Shown one piece after another: positions 23,396 to 36,500 of a stretch of 64,000 nucleotides of DNA (position 1 is the first letter of the stretch; each line of letters opens with the position of its first letter). Below the pieces are notes generated by a model that saw only the letters and a program-made list of their open reading frames with translations, was not told the origin of the DNA and did not search any database. The DNA is taken from positions 29,619,381-29,683,380 of the forward strand of contig OX291551.1 in assembly GCA_946406115.1 (NCBI GenBank). The letters are read 5' to 3'. A program made the translations under genes and the position numbers. This DNA is from Apoda limacodes (Eukaryota; Arthropoda; Insecta; Lepidoptera; Limacodidae).

Positions 23396-25228
23396 TTATT
23401 GTTCAATAGTTCCATATAAAATCTTGTAGAAATAACAAAAGGCTTGCAGTGGACCAATCCGGATTCAAACCAGCAACCGCTTAATGCCTACAAGACAAAC
23501 GACTTTCGTTGTTTCTGGAACTTCTCTGTGAGTGACTAGCTCGGCTCGCGGGCGTACCTATGCCATGCAATCTGGGTTTCTTATTCCATATAGACTTGTT
23601 CAAGTTACTGGACATTGAAATATATATCAAATAATATTTTATAATCATAATAGGTACGTAGACGCTGATATCCTTTGTACTTTCCATGATTCTAATGTCC
23701 ACTTACCTACGTCATTTCACGATCCAGCCATTCTGAACGAACGCGCCACTTCCATGAGCAAAGAACATGACATATGACAAGCTAGAAGTTTTACTTCTGT
23801 ATGACACTGGTGTTAAGTAATCCTCTAGCTTTTGTTCTATTATTTAAATAACCCGGCCAAATGTGTGTTGTACACGCATTAACTTAGGGTTCCGTAATAT
23901 AAGAATAAGTAACTGCGAATATCTGAAATAATTGTGCCCATTTTTTCTAAACAAATTTCGTAAAAAGTGAATCTTAAATGGCCATTTCCCGTTTGCTTTT
24001 TGCATCTAACTACAAAAACCTAAAAAATAGGTAAGTAGGTACTACCTAAATACTACTGTATATCTGCAAGGTGAAAAGCCAGCTCACTGTGAAACCCAGA
24101 CAGTTTACTAACTCTTGCTTACACATTGTGACTTCCTGCAACTCACCGGAGTGAATGGGGATGGGGAAAACATACATGAATATCGCACTGTGCCGTATTA
24201 ATCACTAAGGTATTTGATTTTAAGTCAATAAAAAAACCTAGTAGATAGTAACACAAGCACGTACCTACCTAGGCAATAAATTAACCGCAATATCAGCGAA
24301 AACCTGGGAAACCCTCATCACCAAGCTATAAACTACTTATATTATTTCTGGTCCTGTACCGAAATGGTAAAATGGTGTGTTCTTCTATATGCCATAGCTG
24401 TTGTCTCACCAACTACATAACTATAGTATCGACTTACAATTTGGAACAGTTGTAGAACTTGCTTGCTTGATTTGACTTGATTATGTTCCTTAAAAATTAC
24501 ACCAATATTGATTTACGTATATTATTAGGTACTTAATGGATGTCTAGTAGCGCCACACCTGCGGCATAATATTATAACTCCAATGGTAATTGTTTTCAAG
24601 TCTTATCAGGTACCTACCTAAACCAGTTCCATTGCCGCGATATTAAATGTAGTGCACAATAACTACCTACGCGTGCGGCAATGAAATGGTAATGGGCTTG
24701 TAAACGATCAATTGAAGTAACTAAATTACCCGGCAAAACTAATAAAATATTGTCGACGATCCCAAATTCAGAAGGCATATCGAACCCTTAAGGGTCTAAG
24801 GATCGAACTTGCCTCCCTATATATGTGTTTTACCGCTTGTATGATGCAGTGCAAAATAAAGTTTGTGCCTCATTTCTTATCTCTCTATGGCGCGCAGTAC
24901 TTGCAATAATAAGATTTAAGCCCATCACAAACGCTATAATATGTAGGTATACTATATATTAGTATATTACTGTAATATATTAATATCAAGACATATTAAT
25001 ATCGAGACATATTACGATATATTTTCTATAATAATCTTTGAATGACCACACACAGCTATAAATATATTTCAGTTTTATATGGATTTATATTGGCATATTT
25101 ATATTATAGCTACGTTTTCGTTATTTACACTTATTTTTGGTGTATATAATATTTTTCTCTTAACAGTCCCACTGACAGACGGATAACGAAGTGATCCTAC
25201 AAGGCTTCTGTTTTTTTTTCTTTTGAGA
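23396..25228. other. No gene; one small LINE scrap
   Basis: 24780-24865 repeats a CTTGCCTCC...GTGTTTTACCGCTTGTATGATG-like text also seen at 9118 and 22470 (LINE tail). At 23455-23487 a GGATTCAAACCAGC phrase could be an antisense tRNA B box of a SINE. The rest is AT-rich with imperfect TAGGTA runs. Confidence 0.4.
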
Positions 25229-26065
25229 TGCGTAACCTTAAAAAGATGTACCTTGAAGGTAGTCTATAGGTAGGTAGGTAGTGTATGTTATATATTTAAA
25301 ATTTGTTTAACATATAAATAATAAATTATTTAAAATACATAGTATACATACACATACATATGTTCGTACAGACATAAGTACATAAATACTTACATAAAAT
25401 TGTAATGGCAAAAAGCAAAGACAAGATAATTTGGGGTATTTTTAGTAAAATTACCGTTAAAGGGCGAACAAATAGATATATCCCATTGGAATATAAATTC
25501 AAAACTTTGTTGAGGATAACTTAAAGAAGCGGTATTTAATTGAATAAGGAAAACATAATTTTATTTCCAGACGTAGCAGATAGTGGGCGGATAAAGGAAG
25601 ACAACAAAGACATTGGCAAAGTTTAGTCCTATCCTATATAGGACTAACGGATACGTAACCCTAAAAAGATGTACCTTAAAGGTAGTCTATAGGTAGGTAG
25701 GTAGTGTATGTTATATATTTAAAAAAAATTTAACATATAAATAATAAATTATTTAAAATACATAGTATACATACACATACATATGTTCGTACAGACATAA
25801 GTACATAAATACTTACATAAAATTGTAATGGCAAAAAGCAAAGACAAGATAATTTGGGGTATTTTTAGTAAAATTACCGTTAAAGGGCGAACAAATAGAT
25901 ATATCCCATTGGAATATAAATTCAAAACTTTGTTGAGGATAACTTAAAGAAGCGGTATTATTTAATTGAATAAGGAAAACATAATTTTATTTCCAGACGT
26001 AGTAGATAGTGGGCGGATAAAGGAAGACAACAAAGACATTGGCAAAGTTTAGTCCTATATAGGTA
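25229..26065. repeat. Tandem duplication, 423-bp unit
   Basis: Copy 1 (25229-25650) and copy 2 (about 25652-26065) are almost identical, with small indels. Landmarks offset by 423 bp include GTAGTCTATAGGTAGGTAGG and AGTGGGCGGATAAAGGAAGA. Copy 1 ends with CCTATCCTATATAGGACTAA just before copy 2 begins. Either a local tandem duplication or two adjacent copies of one element. Confidence 0.85.
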
Positions 26066-26223
26066 CACAGGTCCATCACATCGACTGGTAATGATAATCC
26101 TTCGTCCTGTATCCAACCTGCTTTAATATAAACTATGACAAATAAGTTAAGAACATAATATGATAATACTGTACTTATAACCATATCATAGGTAAGTAAT
26201 GCGTACCTAATCATGCATACCAA
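25987..26223 (-). CDS. Unrecognised 78-codon hydrophobic frame
   Basis: Minus-strand frame with two hydrophobic segments (residues about 15-35 and 56-76) joined by a polar stretch (WIQDEGLSLPVDVMDLC). It reads like part of a multi-pass membrane protein but lacks any motif I can name. Its last third lies in copy 2 of the 423-bp duplication and copy 1 repeats that third, so it may simply be repeat-derived. Gene status is doubtful. Confidence 0.12.
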   Translation of the reverse strand: MVCMIRYALLTYDMVISTVLSYYVLNLFVIVYIKAGWIQDEGLSLPVDVMDLCTYIGLNFANVFVVFLYPPTIYYVWK

Positions 26224-26229
26224 AGGAAC

Positions 26230-28829
26230 AATCTATAGTGGAGCTCGTAGGTGTATATGAACCTATTTAATGGCAAAACAAACCTGAGGGACTAGGTGTT
26301 TTGTTGACTCACGTAATACGACCTACCTACCTACTTCAGTTGATGTAGTAACAAACAGTGTATGTAGTTACATTAAGTAGGTAAATCGGTCTTTCGTTTC
26401 TTGCTGTAAGGTAAATCTCCCATATTTCGCCATCTTAAGGGTTTTACGACTATCTGAATGATTTCTATTTTCCCTGAATATTATATCACGCTAAAAGCTT
26501 TTGTTTAGAAAAGATTGGTTTCCTGGGAGCAGTTAAATGCGTTAAATATATTGTTTTCGTTAGAATTAATTTCTTTATTAATTTTCTTACAGACCCCTTA
26601 TTTGAATCCTATTTCGGATTAAAATATTGCTCTGTTCCTAAGTTCGTTAATTTGTGTTCACTATTTAGGTATATAGTTCAAAAGTTTTATAAGTGTACTT
26701 TTGGTTGTAATTTATATAGAAATTTTCATAGTAGGTATAAATAGTTGCAATTGAAAATCCGTGACGAATCTCGCAGAACGTATTGTTAATGTTTTTTTTT
26801 TTCGAAAAACTTGTTGCCGAACTTCGAATTTTCCCTGTTTATGCTGTGATTAGCACTTGACACGCAGGACTCAGGTTTGGGTTTCTTTAAGAAAACGATT
26901 GCGCCAGTTTCGCCTGGTATTCCTGGTATTCCTTCCTTAAAAGGATTGGGCGTATCAAGTTTTTGGACTAAACTTCCTACTGAATGCAATAACTGATTAA
27001 ATGTTAGGTTCCTTATTAGACATAGGCATCTGTTAGTCATCATCTTCTATTCTCAGTGGCCGATCCACGGTAAGTTTTGTGTTAAGCTCCCTCCCCCCGC
27101 GAACCACAAATCAGCAGTAACATATCGATTATCATATATAATATGGCTAAAATGATAAGGTATGAAAAATACTCATACACAGTTTTCCGAAAACCCCCAA
27201 AATAATCTGGATCCGCCATGGCCCATTCTGATTCCAATTTTAACCCAGATCACATAAAATGTCATTGATTTATCACTCCTCACGAACTTAGAGACATAAA
27301 ACAAAAATAGTAGGGACATAACTTCGTGTTACTTGTTTTGGATTTATCCTGTACTTAAGTTTATAGATTATAATTAGAAAATGACAATAAACTATTTAGT
27401 ACCCGATGTGCAACAATATCCCTAAAGAAAAGAATAAGTCAATAAAAAAGCAAAATTACTAATTAATACCAAAATCAGGGCCTTAACTTAGCTCATAATA
27501 AACTTTATTCTTTACATTATTTGATTTGATAATTAGAAATTGAAATTGCACAAGCAATAAAAAATTATTAAAATAACCTTACTTCGGGAATAACACGAAC
27601 TAGGGGACATACGGAAAACAATAGGCCGCTATTTCGTTAGTCAGTTTATCTTATTTTTTATGAAAGGTAATTTTTACATAACATTAAATATATCTTAAAT
27701 TAATTGTCAAGAAATATTAAAAGTGAACCATAAGTTTCATTCAAAAAGACTTACCTTTGCCTTTCAGTAAGCTTAAGAAGTCCAGTCCTTGACCTTACGG
27801 GTTAAGGAACACGACGTCCTCGTACAGCTCTCTGTTGCCGAATGAGAGTTTCAGGTGTCATGTTTCACGCTGTTTCGACATCCAAATATCGGTAGTTGGT
27901 TTTTAGACAGGTTATATAGAGATTTTTTGGAAATGTATCATTTTTGACAAAAATAATTTGATTTGCTTATTTTAACTCCAGAAACAAAAACTTACGAAAT
28001 AACGTACTAGCACGAACTTGAGGCCCTTTACTTTAAGTAGCATATTCTGTTGGTGATTACAGCTTCTAGAATAGAGTTAAAACTTCAGCACAATTTAACT
28101 ACTTAAAACTTGTTTCTCGAACAATTTCAAAACTGTTTTACCCCTCCAGAAAAAAGCTGATGTACCTAGTATCGTTGCCTGCCAGTTGCTTGCATGTAAT
28201 ATTTACTTATAATATTAGTGAGGTAGAGGAGAGAGTCGGGCTAACACGAGACAAAGTCGAGGGCTTACCATAGTCACGAGTTTGTAAATACCAATGCCGC
28301 ACGAATGTCACAATCGTTTTTAACACATTTGCGAGAAAACCGAACAATTTTTAGGTAATTAAATACACTATTTCATTCGACTGTTTTTTATACCAAATAA
28401 GAAATTATACGGATAGGTAATTACTTTTGGAAATTAATAGTAAAATTTGAACAATTATTGAAATTCAGTGAAACTTGCTGCTTTGGAAGCAAAACTAACT
28501 GACTGACATTTTTAATTTCACATGTATTATGTTGAAAGAGAGAATGAAGCGTAAAGAACTTCTTTCGTCTCTTTTTCTTTTAGTATTAAAGTGAGTCAAA
28601 CGTATCGATCAAAAGCGCTTCTAAGGTTCGATTGAAATTAAAAAAAACCGTAAAGAATGCGCACGGTGTCATACAACGGTACGTATCTATAACTAGTCGT
28701 TATGTGAGAGTACCTGCACGTTCCGTTGTATGGTTCGTAATTTTGAACTTTCGAACAATGTATACAAGCTTCGTAATTGCATTTTTCAACAAATGTGTTA
28801 AAAAATCGCTATTACCTCTCTCCTCTCTA
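26230..28829. other. No supported gene
   Basis: An 85-codon minus frame at 27043-26786 (containing NPFKEGIPGIPGETGAIVF) is unrecognised. 28630-28830 has short plus frames without similarity. Otherwise AT-rich. Confidence 0.4.
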
Positions 28830-29690
28830 AGGTTATGGACCGTGTTATAAATACACAGCTTCTAAAATCGAAGGTGCGATCTTAGGGAGTGCCCGAAAGT
28901 TTGTGCAAATGGGTGGCTAGCTATTTGTCCAGCAGACGCATACGAGCCGTAGTTGACGGTAGTTGCTCTGATAGCATAGATATTAATGCTCGTATCCCGC
29001 AAGGCTCTGTGCTGTCTCCTACGCTATTTCTATTGCATATCAATGACATGTTGGACATCAACAACATACATTGCTATGCAGATGATAGTACTGGAGACGC
29101 TCATTACACCGGCCGTGCTAACATTTCTCGTGCCGTTGTAGAGGAAAAGCGTGGAGCACTTCTGTGTCAAATCGAGAAAACTCTGTTCAAGGTCTCTGAC
29201 TGGTAACGGGGAAACTTGGTCCGATTCAACCCAACAAAGACACAAGTATGCGCTTTCACCACTAAAAAAACCCCATTCACTGTGGTTCCCCTTCTCCGTC
29301 TCTAAAAGCATTGGGATCCTTGGTGTTGACATCTGCAGCAATGTTCAGTTCCGAAATCATTTGCAAGACAAGGTGAAGCTGGCGTTCAAAAAACTTGGTG
29401 TACTTCAAAATTCAACAGAGCGAAGCAGTCACATCGGGGCAAAGGTGGCTGGTTTACAAGTCGCAAGTTCGGCCCCATATGGAGTACTGCTACTATCTCT
29501 GGGCGGGTGCACTAGGGTACAGGGTAGTAGAGCCAGCCGGTTTGCTAGCAGCGAGAATGCACAACTCAAAACCGCGCCAATCCGGAAAAAGTTCGCAACC
29601 CGAATCATTATACATCTATTCAATCTGAGCTCCGGTTCACGTGCTTCAGCTGTGCTCTGACCTGCAGCTCACGCAGATTTCTTGAGTTAC
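28830..29690 (+). pseudogene. LINE (jockey/CR1-like) reverse transcriptase, longest copy in the window
   Basis: Starts with KVMDRVINTQLLK (28834-28870). After a gap it continues as CKWVASYLSSRRIRAVVDG and RIPQGSVLSPTLFLLHINDM, then HCYADDSTGDAHY, covering the fingers/palm motifs with the YADD active site (about 29072-29083). A stop follows VSDW (29204-29206). The reading continues in shifted frames as TQVCAFTTKKTP (29230s) and IGILGVDI (29308-29331), then an RPHMEYCYYLWAGA thumb segment near 29473-29514. It is thus co-linear with a real element but has internal deletion, stops and frameshifts. Confidence 0.85.
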
Positions 29691-30073
29691 CCATCGTTAG
29701 TATTATCAACTATAGACAATTACATATTCGAAAATTCAATTTATGTTCATAATATTGGTCGTTGTAAAAAATAAATGATATTAATAATCACGATACTAAC
29801 AAAATCTTTATAATTCACACAAAAAACTAGATAAATCTTTAAAGGATGTGGACGTTTTTACAAGAAAATCGCTGCAAAAATATCTTCTCATCCCTGTATG
29901 AGTATACCTTTAATACAAATAAAAGTATACCTATGAAACGACGCACAAATCTTACCTACATTAGATCGAGGTATAAAAGTGTGATCAACATTTTCGAGAT
30001 AAGGAAAAACACAATTGGAATAACAACTTTACTATAAAAATTTACGTATAAAATGACCTGATAAACGTAACTA
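29691..30073. other. AT-rich sequence downstream of Psf1
   Basis: Probably includes the 3' untranslated region of the minus-strand Psf1 gene. No canonical AATAAA on the minus strand was found here by eye; an ATTAAA variant is possible near 29911. A 63-codon plus frame is not considered a gene. Confidence 0.4.
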
Positions 30074-30524
30074 CTAAATTTGCTTCAAAATTCCCTGTCG
30101 TATGAGGGTTTGGCACTCGGAAGTTGGTAAAAAATGTCTACTATTTTTTTTTAACATTATCATATCGCCGTCGTCTAGTTCAAGCTTTCCATAGTCCACT
30201 AAACACAGCACTTCTATGTACAAAGATTTCGGAGGTTTCAAGTTCTCAGTGAGGTCGATGCCGTTGTAGCCAATATCCTGCCCCAGAGACCTCATGTACT
30301 TGGCTAAGTTCATGGAATAATTACTGAACCAGCGGTATTCGTCATCAGCGAGCAGTTCCCGCACGTCTGGAGGCAGGCCCGAACCGAACTCCCACCGCAG
30401 GGTCCTGATTTTGTTCATGCGGCTGTTCACGTAGGCCAGGAGACAGCGCTTGTTGCGTTCCAGCGCAGAGTGCCGAACCTGCACCGTGGTCCACACCAAC
30501 GGCCTGCTCTCTGTCGTTGCGTTC
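30074..30524 (-). CDS. Psf1: Psf1 coding exon 3 with stop
   Basis: Begins after acceptor TTGTGTGTTCAG and encodes residues 46-195: most of the A-domain and the whole B-domain, stop at 30076-30074. The open frame continues upstream to 30739, but that part is intron and SINE sequence and does not resemble Psf1, so the apparent longer ORF should not be used as the gene model. Confidence 0.95.
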
Positions 30525-33500
30525 CTGAACACACAATTAACACTCGAGATGTATTGTGAACCTGCTAGTGTATTAGTTATGAGCGTTTGATCTAAAAGGT
30601 TCTTGGGTTCGATTCCCTGCTCAGACATAAATGTTTTTCTGTATCTGTCGTCGTTTTTTATGGTCACCATAGTACCTACAGGGTATAATGGCCTAGAGCT
30701 AGACCAATGTTGTGCTATAGCTGATTTATGTGAATACACATAATAATGTGTATAAGGTATGCTAGGTACTGGATTCTAGTGAAAATTCTAGTGAGTTTCA
30801 AATCTTTTTAATAATTCCGTTAAAACTACTAATTATGATTTAAAGCCCCTTTAATAATAAAACAAAGTATGCAGCTAAGACGACTTTTTGGAGTCGGATC
30901 CGAATTAGGTTAAGGGTATAAGAGTTGTTGGAGTCGGTTCCGGATTAGGTTCAGGGTATAAGAGTTTTTGGTTCAGATCCGGTTTAGGTTCAGGGTATAA
31001 GAGTTTTTGGAGACGGACCCGGATTAGGTTTGTGGTATAAAATGTAAAAAAAACTCAAAAACCTATAAAAAGCATGCTTGTTCCAAAATCAATTTACCTC
31101 AGAAGTAAACTTAAAAAATCATCAAATTGAAAAAAAGACATGGAACATAAGAAATGAATAAAAACAAAATCAAATCAATTTTATCTCAGACTTGCGTCCA
31201 TAATAACAATACATTTGTTTTATTAGTAGTGACAAAAATTGTATCTACAGCTAAATAATTTAATAATAATAATAGATTATAGTAGAATACTTTAGAATTA
31301 AGATTTAAAATAAATATATGTGACAATAAAATGAGTAAAAGTTAGAGATAGGGCCGCCCAAGGCTACAAGGGACAGCATGAAGGCGCGCTCAGTGCCCCA
31401 GCAGTGGAGAATCCCTCATGTCGACCCAAATCCCCAGGCTGCTGTTGGAGGTGCCGTGCACGCGAGCCAACAGCGAGGCGCAGCGCTTCCATAGGTTGCA
31501 GCGAAAAGACATCGCCCTACGTTCCCTTCTCATTTCAACATTGTCTGATAGGACCTCTGTGACCTAGTGGCACAGTTACTTAAAATAATATTTAATGTCC
31601 GCTTTGAAAACCATTATCTCTGTTTTTTACGTTGTATCTGAGCCCATGAGCCTCTGCATAAGATTCACAAATGCTCATCAATTTTAGAAAGATATTGTAG
31701 GATATTGTAAGATACCAAATCGAAGGCTTTGGAAAGTCTAAAAAGCAGACATACACTGGCGTTTTACGGGCTGTGGAGTACTGTTCAGTCTGCTTGAGGC
31801 AGTAATAGCTGCATAAATACCAACTGTATAGTCAGTCAGGAAAAAAAAGAGGCACAGATTTGCACTGTCTGATGACAACTCTCTGTTAAGTACTTACTTA
31901 AGTGCTTGTCCAGCAGACTCTCCAACACCTTAGCTATCGCTGTCGCCAGTGATATAGGCCTATAGTTAGACAAGTTTGAACAACGTCATCGGGTAAATAG
32001 GAATGGCTAATGCAAAGATCAAAGAGCATGGCCAAGACTCTCGGTAGATGAATGCCGACGTGTTGCAAGTGCTCGATGCTGAGACTATCATGCCCCGTGG
32101 ATTTCCCTTTCACCATATTTTTAATGAAAGTTTTAGAAATCTTTAGAATCGTGTTCCGAAAACACTAGAAGCGTAGGAGCAGTCAACCAAGTGCAGATTC
32201 AACTTTAAAATGGCGCTGAAATACTTTCCGATTCGGACGGTAAAGTTTCGCTATACTATTATATAGGTAATGAATATATTAGGTCCTTCCATATGAAATT
32301 GATGTTTTATATGGAAAAAGCAAAACTAAATTTCTTTTACATTTTTTTTATTTAATCAATCAAAGTAGGTACCGCTGTGATCTATGCACTTTTGCCATTA
32401 TATAGAGTTCTTTGACTCCTTTGCTGAAAAAATTGCGGGAGCGAGAATCAACAAAATCCTTGAAGGTGGTTTGGACTGCCTCGTCTGAATTGATTTTTTT
32501 CCAATTAAGAAATTATCTAAAATCCGGAAAAAGTGGTAATCGGTTGGAGCAAGGTCCCGGGAGTATAGTGGGTGACGGAGACCATCCAATCCTAGCTCCT
32601 CTAGTTTCGCAACCGTCTGGTGTGCAGTGTGTGGTCTAGCGTTATCCTGAAGCAGCAGTGGGCTAGAACGGTTGACCAATCTCGGCTGTTTAACTGCTAG
32701 CTTTTCCATCATGGTTTCCAATTGTCGGCAATACAGATCTGCCGTAATCGTCTGATTAGATCTTAGGAAGCTGCAGTGGATAACACCAACGCTGGTCTAC
32801 CAGACACTAACCAGTACCTTTTTTAGAGTCAACTTGCGCTTGGGGCAGGATTTGGCCGTTTCTCCTGGATTTAACCACTGTAATGAGTGTTTCAGATAAT
32901 GGTATAGGTCCATTTTTCATCACAAGTAATGATACGATTCAAAAAATCCCCTCGTTATTTTGATGGTTGCGTAACGTGACGCAGCAGTCGACGGTGTTTG
33001 TTGCTTTGCTTCACTTAGTTCATGCGGTACCCATTTTCGGAGCATTTTCACTTTTCGAATTTGTTTCAAATGATTCAAAATGGTTTGATCACTAAGATCA
33101 AAGCCTGTAGCTAACTCTGACGTGGTTTGAGATAGATCCGATTCCACGATCACTTTAAATTCTCATTGACAACTAGGGTCTCCGGCCGTCTACGTCGTCA
33201 AAATTTCCAAAACGAAAGCGTTAGAACGAAAAACGTACTGTGTTTTCTTCTACAGTGGCTTCTCCGTACACATCTTTAATCCTTCGAGCTGTTTCTGCAG
33301 CGCTTGTGCCACGATGGAATTCGTATTCGAAAATAATGCGATATTTTATATTTTCCATATTGAGCACAGAGCGATGTCGAAGCAAAATTGAATGCCGCGA
33401 AAATAAATGAATTATTACATTCGAAACACAAATAGACAAGCTTAAAATTTAAATAAATATAAATTTGGAATTTTTAACCAAACGCCGCCTTTTTTAGATC

Positions 33501-36500
33501 TAAGTGGCTAGTTCTGATCAATTTCATATGTAAGGACCTATTATAATAAAGCTGGGAAATCTTGTCAGCACCTTGAGTTAGTTGATCGTAGATAATTTAT
33601 TTCATTTAATTATAAAAGCCTATATTTTATTCTTGATACTAACATAAAGTAACTCTTATGCCTAAACTATATGAATATGAATATATATGGACATTACACA
33701 CAGCGCCGCATATGTTATATTTCATCCCACTGCTGGTAAAGGAAGAATTCTTCCATCGTAGATGTAGATAATATTTATTTTAAAATGAACAGCATTCCAT
33801 TTAAAACAACTGAACATCTTAACTTAAGTCAAATTGCTGCAGACACATTAACAAAACTAAGGTTGCTGATTGTAAAGTTCTTTTTACATTTAAAAAGATT
33901 AGTACTATAGATGAAACTTAGCAAAATCATACCTAGTTTTAAATCAGTTAGTTCACAGATCCTACAATTTTTGGCCTACACTACTTTTGGCTTATATGGG
34001 TATAGTACATATTATGTAATTAGTAAAACTTTAGAAAAAATCATTCTGTTTCAAATGTTTAGCTATTTCTATATCAATAACTTACTTAGTAGTAGATGAT
34101 TTAGCTTCATGAAAAGCCATTCCACAACCAAAGCAAGAGTAGCACTATTGAAAAATATATTTGAAGCATGATGCTCTGAGTGTTTTGTGATCTGATTAAT
34201 TTAAGGCATTTGACTGTCCAAAATGAAAATCTCATGTTAGAACTTGTTGATTCAAGTCTTTTTTGCCATAATGCTGGACTTCAATTGGGTCCTCATATAC
34301 ATAACTTAGACAAAAAACTTAGCTTAAATTTTAAAAACTTTAATCAAAAAAATAAGACAATTGCATAATTGAATAGTATATTTTACATTTTAGCTATTTT
34401 CATAGTTTGATGTTAGGTATCTTAATGTGAGGCAGCGCTGATGATGTAAATACAATATTTGTGTTTGCAATGATAAGTTTTTATTTTTCAGAATGAATCA
34501 ACACTCTAGCCACAAATAGCTTAAATCCCCTTTTCACCCCCGGCGCACCTCCTTCTGATTAGATTCAGCTGTTTTAATTAATTTTACCGAGTAATATATT
34601 TTTTTTTTCCTACACGAAAAAATTGGTTCGGTCTAGCAACATTTTTTTCCTTAAATAATTTTATATAGCCTGGACTATCATGAATCTGATCATATAAACT
34701 TTGTACCACTTATAGGAATAAGACATCAAAGTTATCTTTGGAAAAATTTGATTTATTTTTGACTTGGCCCACTATTCACTTACGCATCATTTATGTTCAT
34801 TTTAAACAGCAAGTGCATTTCTTCCAGGATTTGTCGGATACTCTCATCCTGTAAAAACAAAAAAATACTTATGTTTAGACAACACACATCAGGACAGCTC
34901 ATTCACAAATACTAATTTTTAGACAACACACATCAGGACAGCTCCTAAACAAAACTTATGTTCAGACAACACACTTCAGGACAACTCATACACATTAATT
35001 AAGCCAATTAACTGTCTATGTTGTAATATCCATAAGGTACTTTATTAATTACTGACTTTTGAAAAGGAAAATAGTACCTACATACCATATCAAATTGTAC
35101 TTTTAATTTTCAAAAGTTAAGAAACATTATAAAAGTAGTGTATTAACTGTAAGCTAATAAAATGGAAATATTGCTGTTTAATTAACAATATATTATCTCT
35201 GATATAAAACATTCTTTGTCAAAATCATGTATATTTTTTCCTTTTAACAAATACACCAAAATATGTTGTTGAATGTGTTTACTGTTTACCAAACACCTCA
35301 GGTAGTATACAGTGATAACACAATATGTTTTTGAATGTGCTTGCTGTTTATCGAACACCACAGGTCAATATCCAGTGATAACACTATATGTTTCATATGT
35401 TGCGATTTACCAGCCCTAAAGTATTAACAAGTAAATAAAAGACTTGGGATGAAATAATATACTAAAATAAAACAGCAATTCAGGATTGGGCAGGAAAGTT
35501 TTTTATTTTTTATTTTTTAAAGTAATGACACAACAGTAGGTACTTTGTGTTAAGTTCAGTTTTATTTTGTTGTTACACCTATAATAAAAGGCTACACTAT
35601 GTTATGTATAGTAAGGACTGTAATATCTGTGCCTTCATTTGTGTATGCTATGTTGGCTGTCTGCAAATAAATAAATATCTGTCATAGAGCAATTATGATG
35701 GCAATTCAACATTAAGGATATACCACATTTTTTTTCCCAATATCCTTTATACAGTTATTACTATGTGATCTATGGTGTTTTTTACAGTGTGCTATGAACT
35801 ACATTTTGTAAAACAATTTGATTTATATTTAATGTGGAGATAGGTAAAAAAAAATTATAACTCAAAAAAATGCAGCAGATATACTTAATAACATAAATTG
35901 CAAAATTAAAATTGAAAAAAACAAACACATGTTCAAACTGACTGTTACCAATATCTCAATTTTGTAATTTTGTAGATATGTGGTATTACAAATGTATTTA
36001 CAAACTGCTCTAAAACCATCTGGAAATCTCACCAACAACAAAGTATATCAAGTATGTTTTCTTTCAAACATCATGTCCCATCAAGGCTAATAGAGCAAGA
36101 TAGCGCTATATTTATCTTAAACTGTCACACTTATGCACTGCTGTGATTCCTTCTATAATCGAAGCATCTAGACATGCAGGGAATTACACTGGTGTCTAAA
36201 TGTGACCGGTTAAAACAAGGTTCAAAAGAAAACTTAGTTGATATACTACGCCAATATGATTTTTTTTACAAAATTAATACAGGTTTATATTAATAAATGT
36301 TGCAATAATACAGCAAGATAAATCAGACACAAACAGCAAGGATACACAAGGTGGAGGGTAGATAGATATATCTCCCAATTTAGTTTGTGAATTCAATACT
36401 TAAAAGAATTAAAACACTTTGCATACTTTGTGTTATTCCTTCTGGTCTTAAACTAAGCAATGCTTGTACTATTGATACCAGACTATGGATACAAATTGTA

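Noticed and set aside
25987..26223. Odorant or gustatory receptor exon
   Set aside because: Hydrophobic pattern only; no receptor motif, and it overlaps a duplicated repeat. Kept only as a low-confidence frame.
30595..30620. Possible tRNA gene (B box GGGTTCGATTCCC)
   Set aside because: No acceptor stem, anticodon arm or complete cloverleaf; fits a tRNA-derived SINE.
30525..30739. Open frame continuing upstream of Psf1 exon 3, giving an apparent 221-residue protein
   Set aside because: The extra 71 residues do not resemble Psf1, include a SINE, and a good acceptor (GTGTGTTCAG) plus two upstream exons give the expected 195-residue product.
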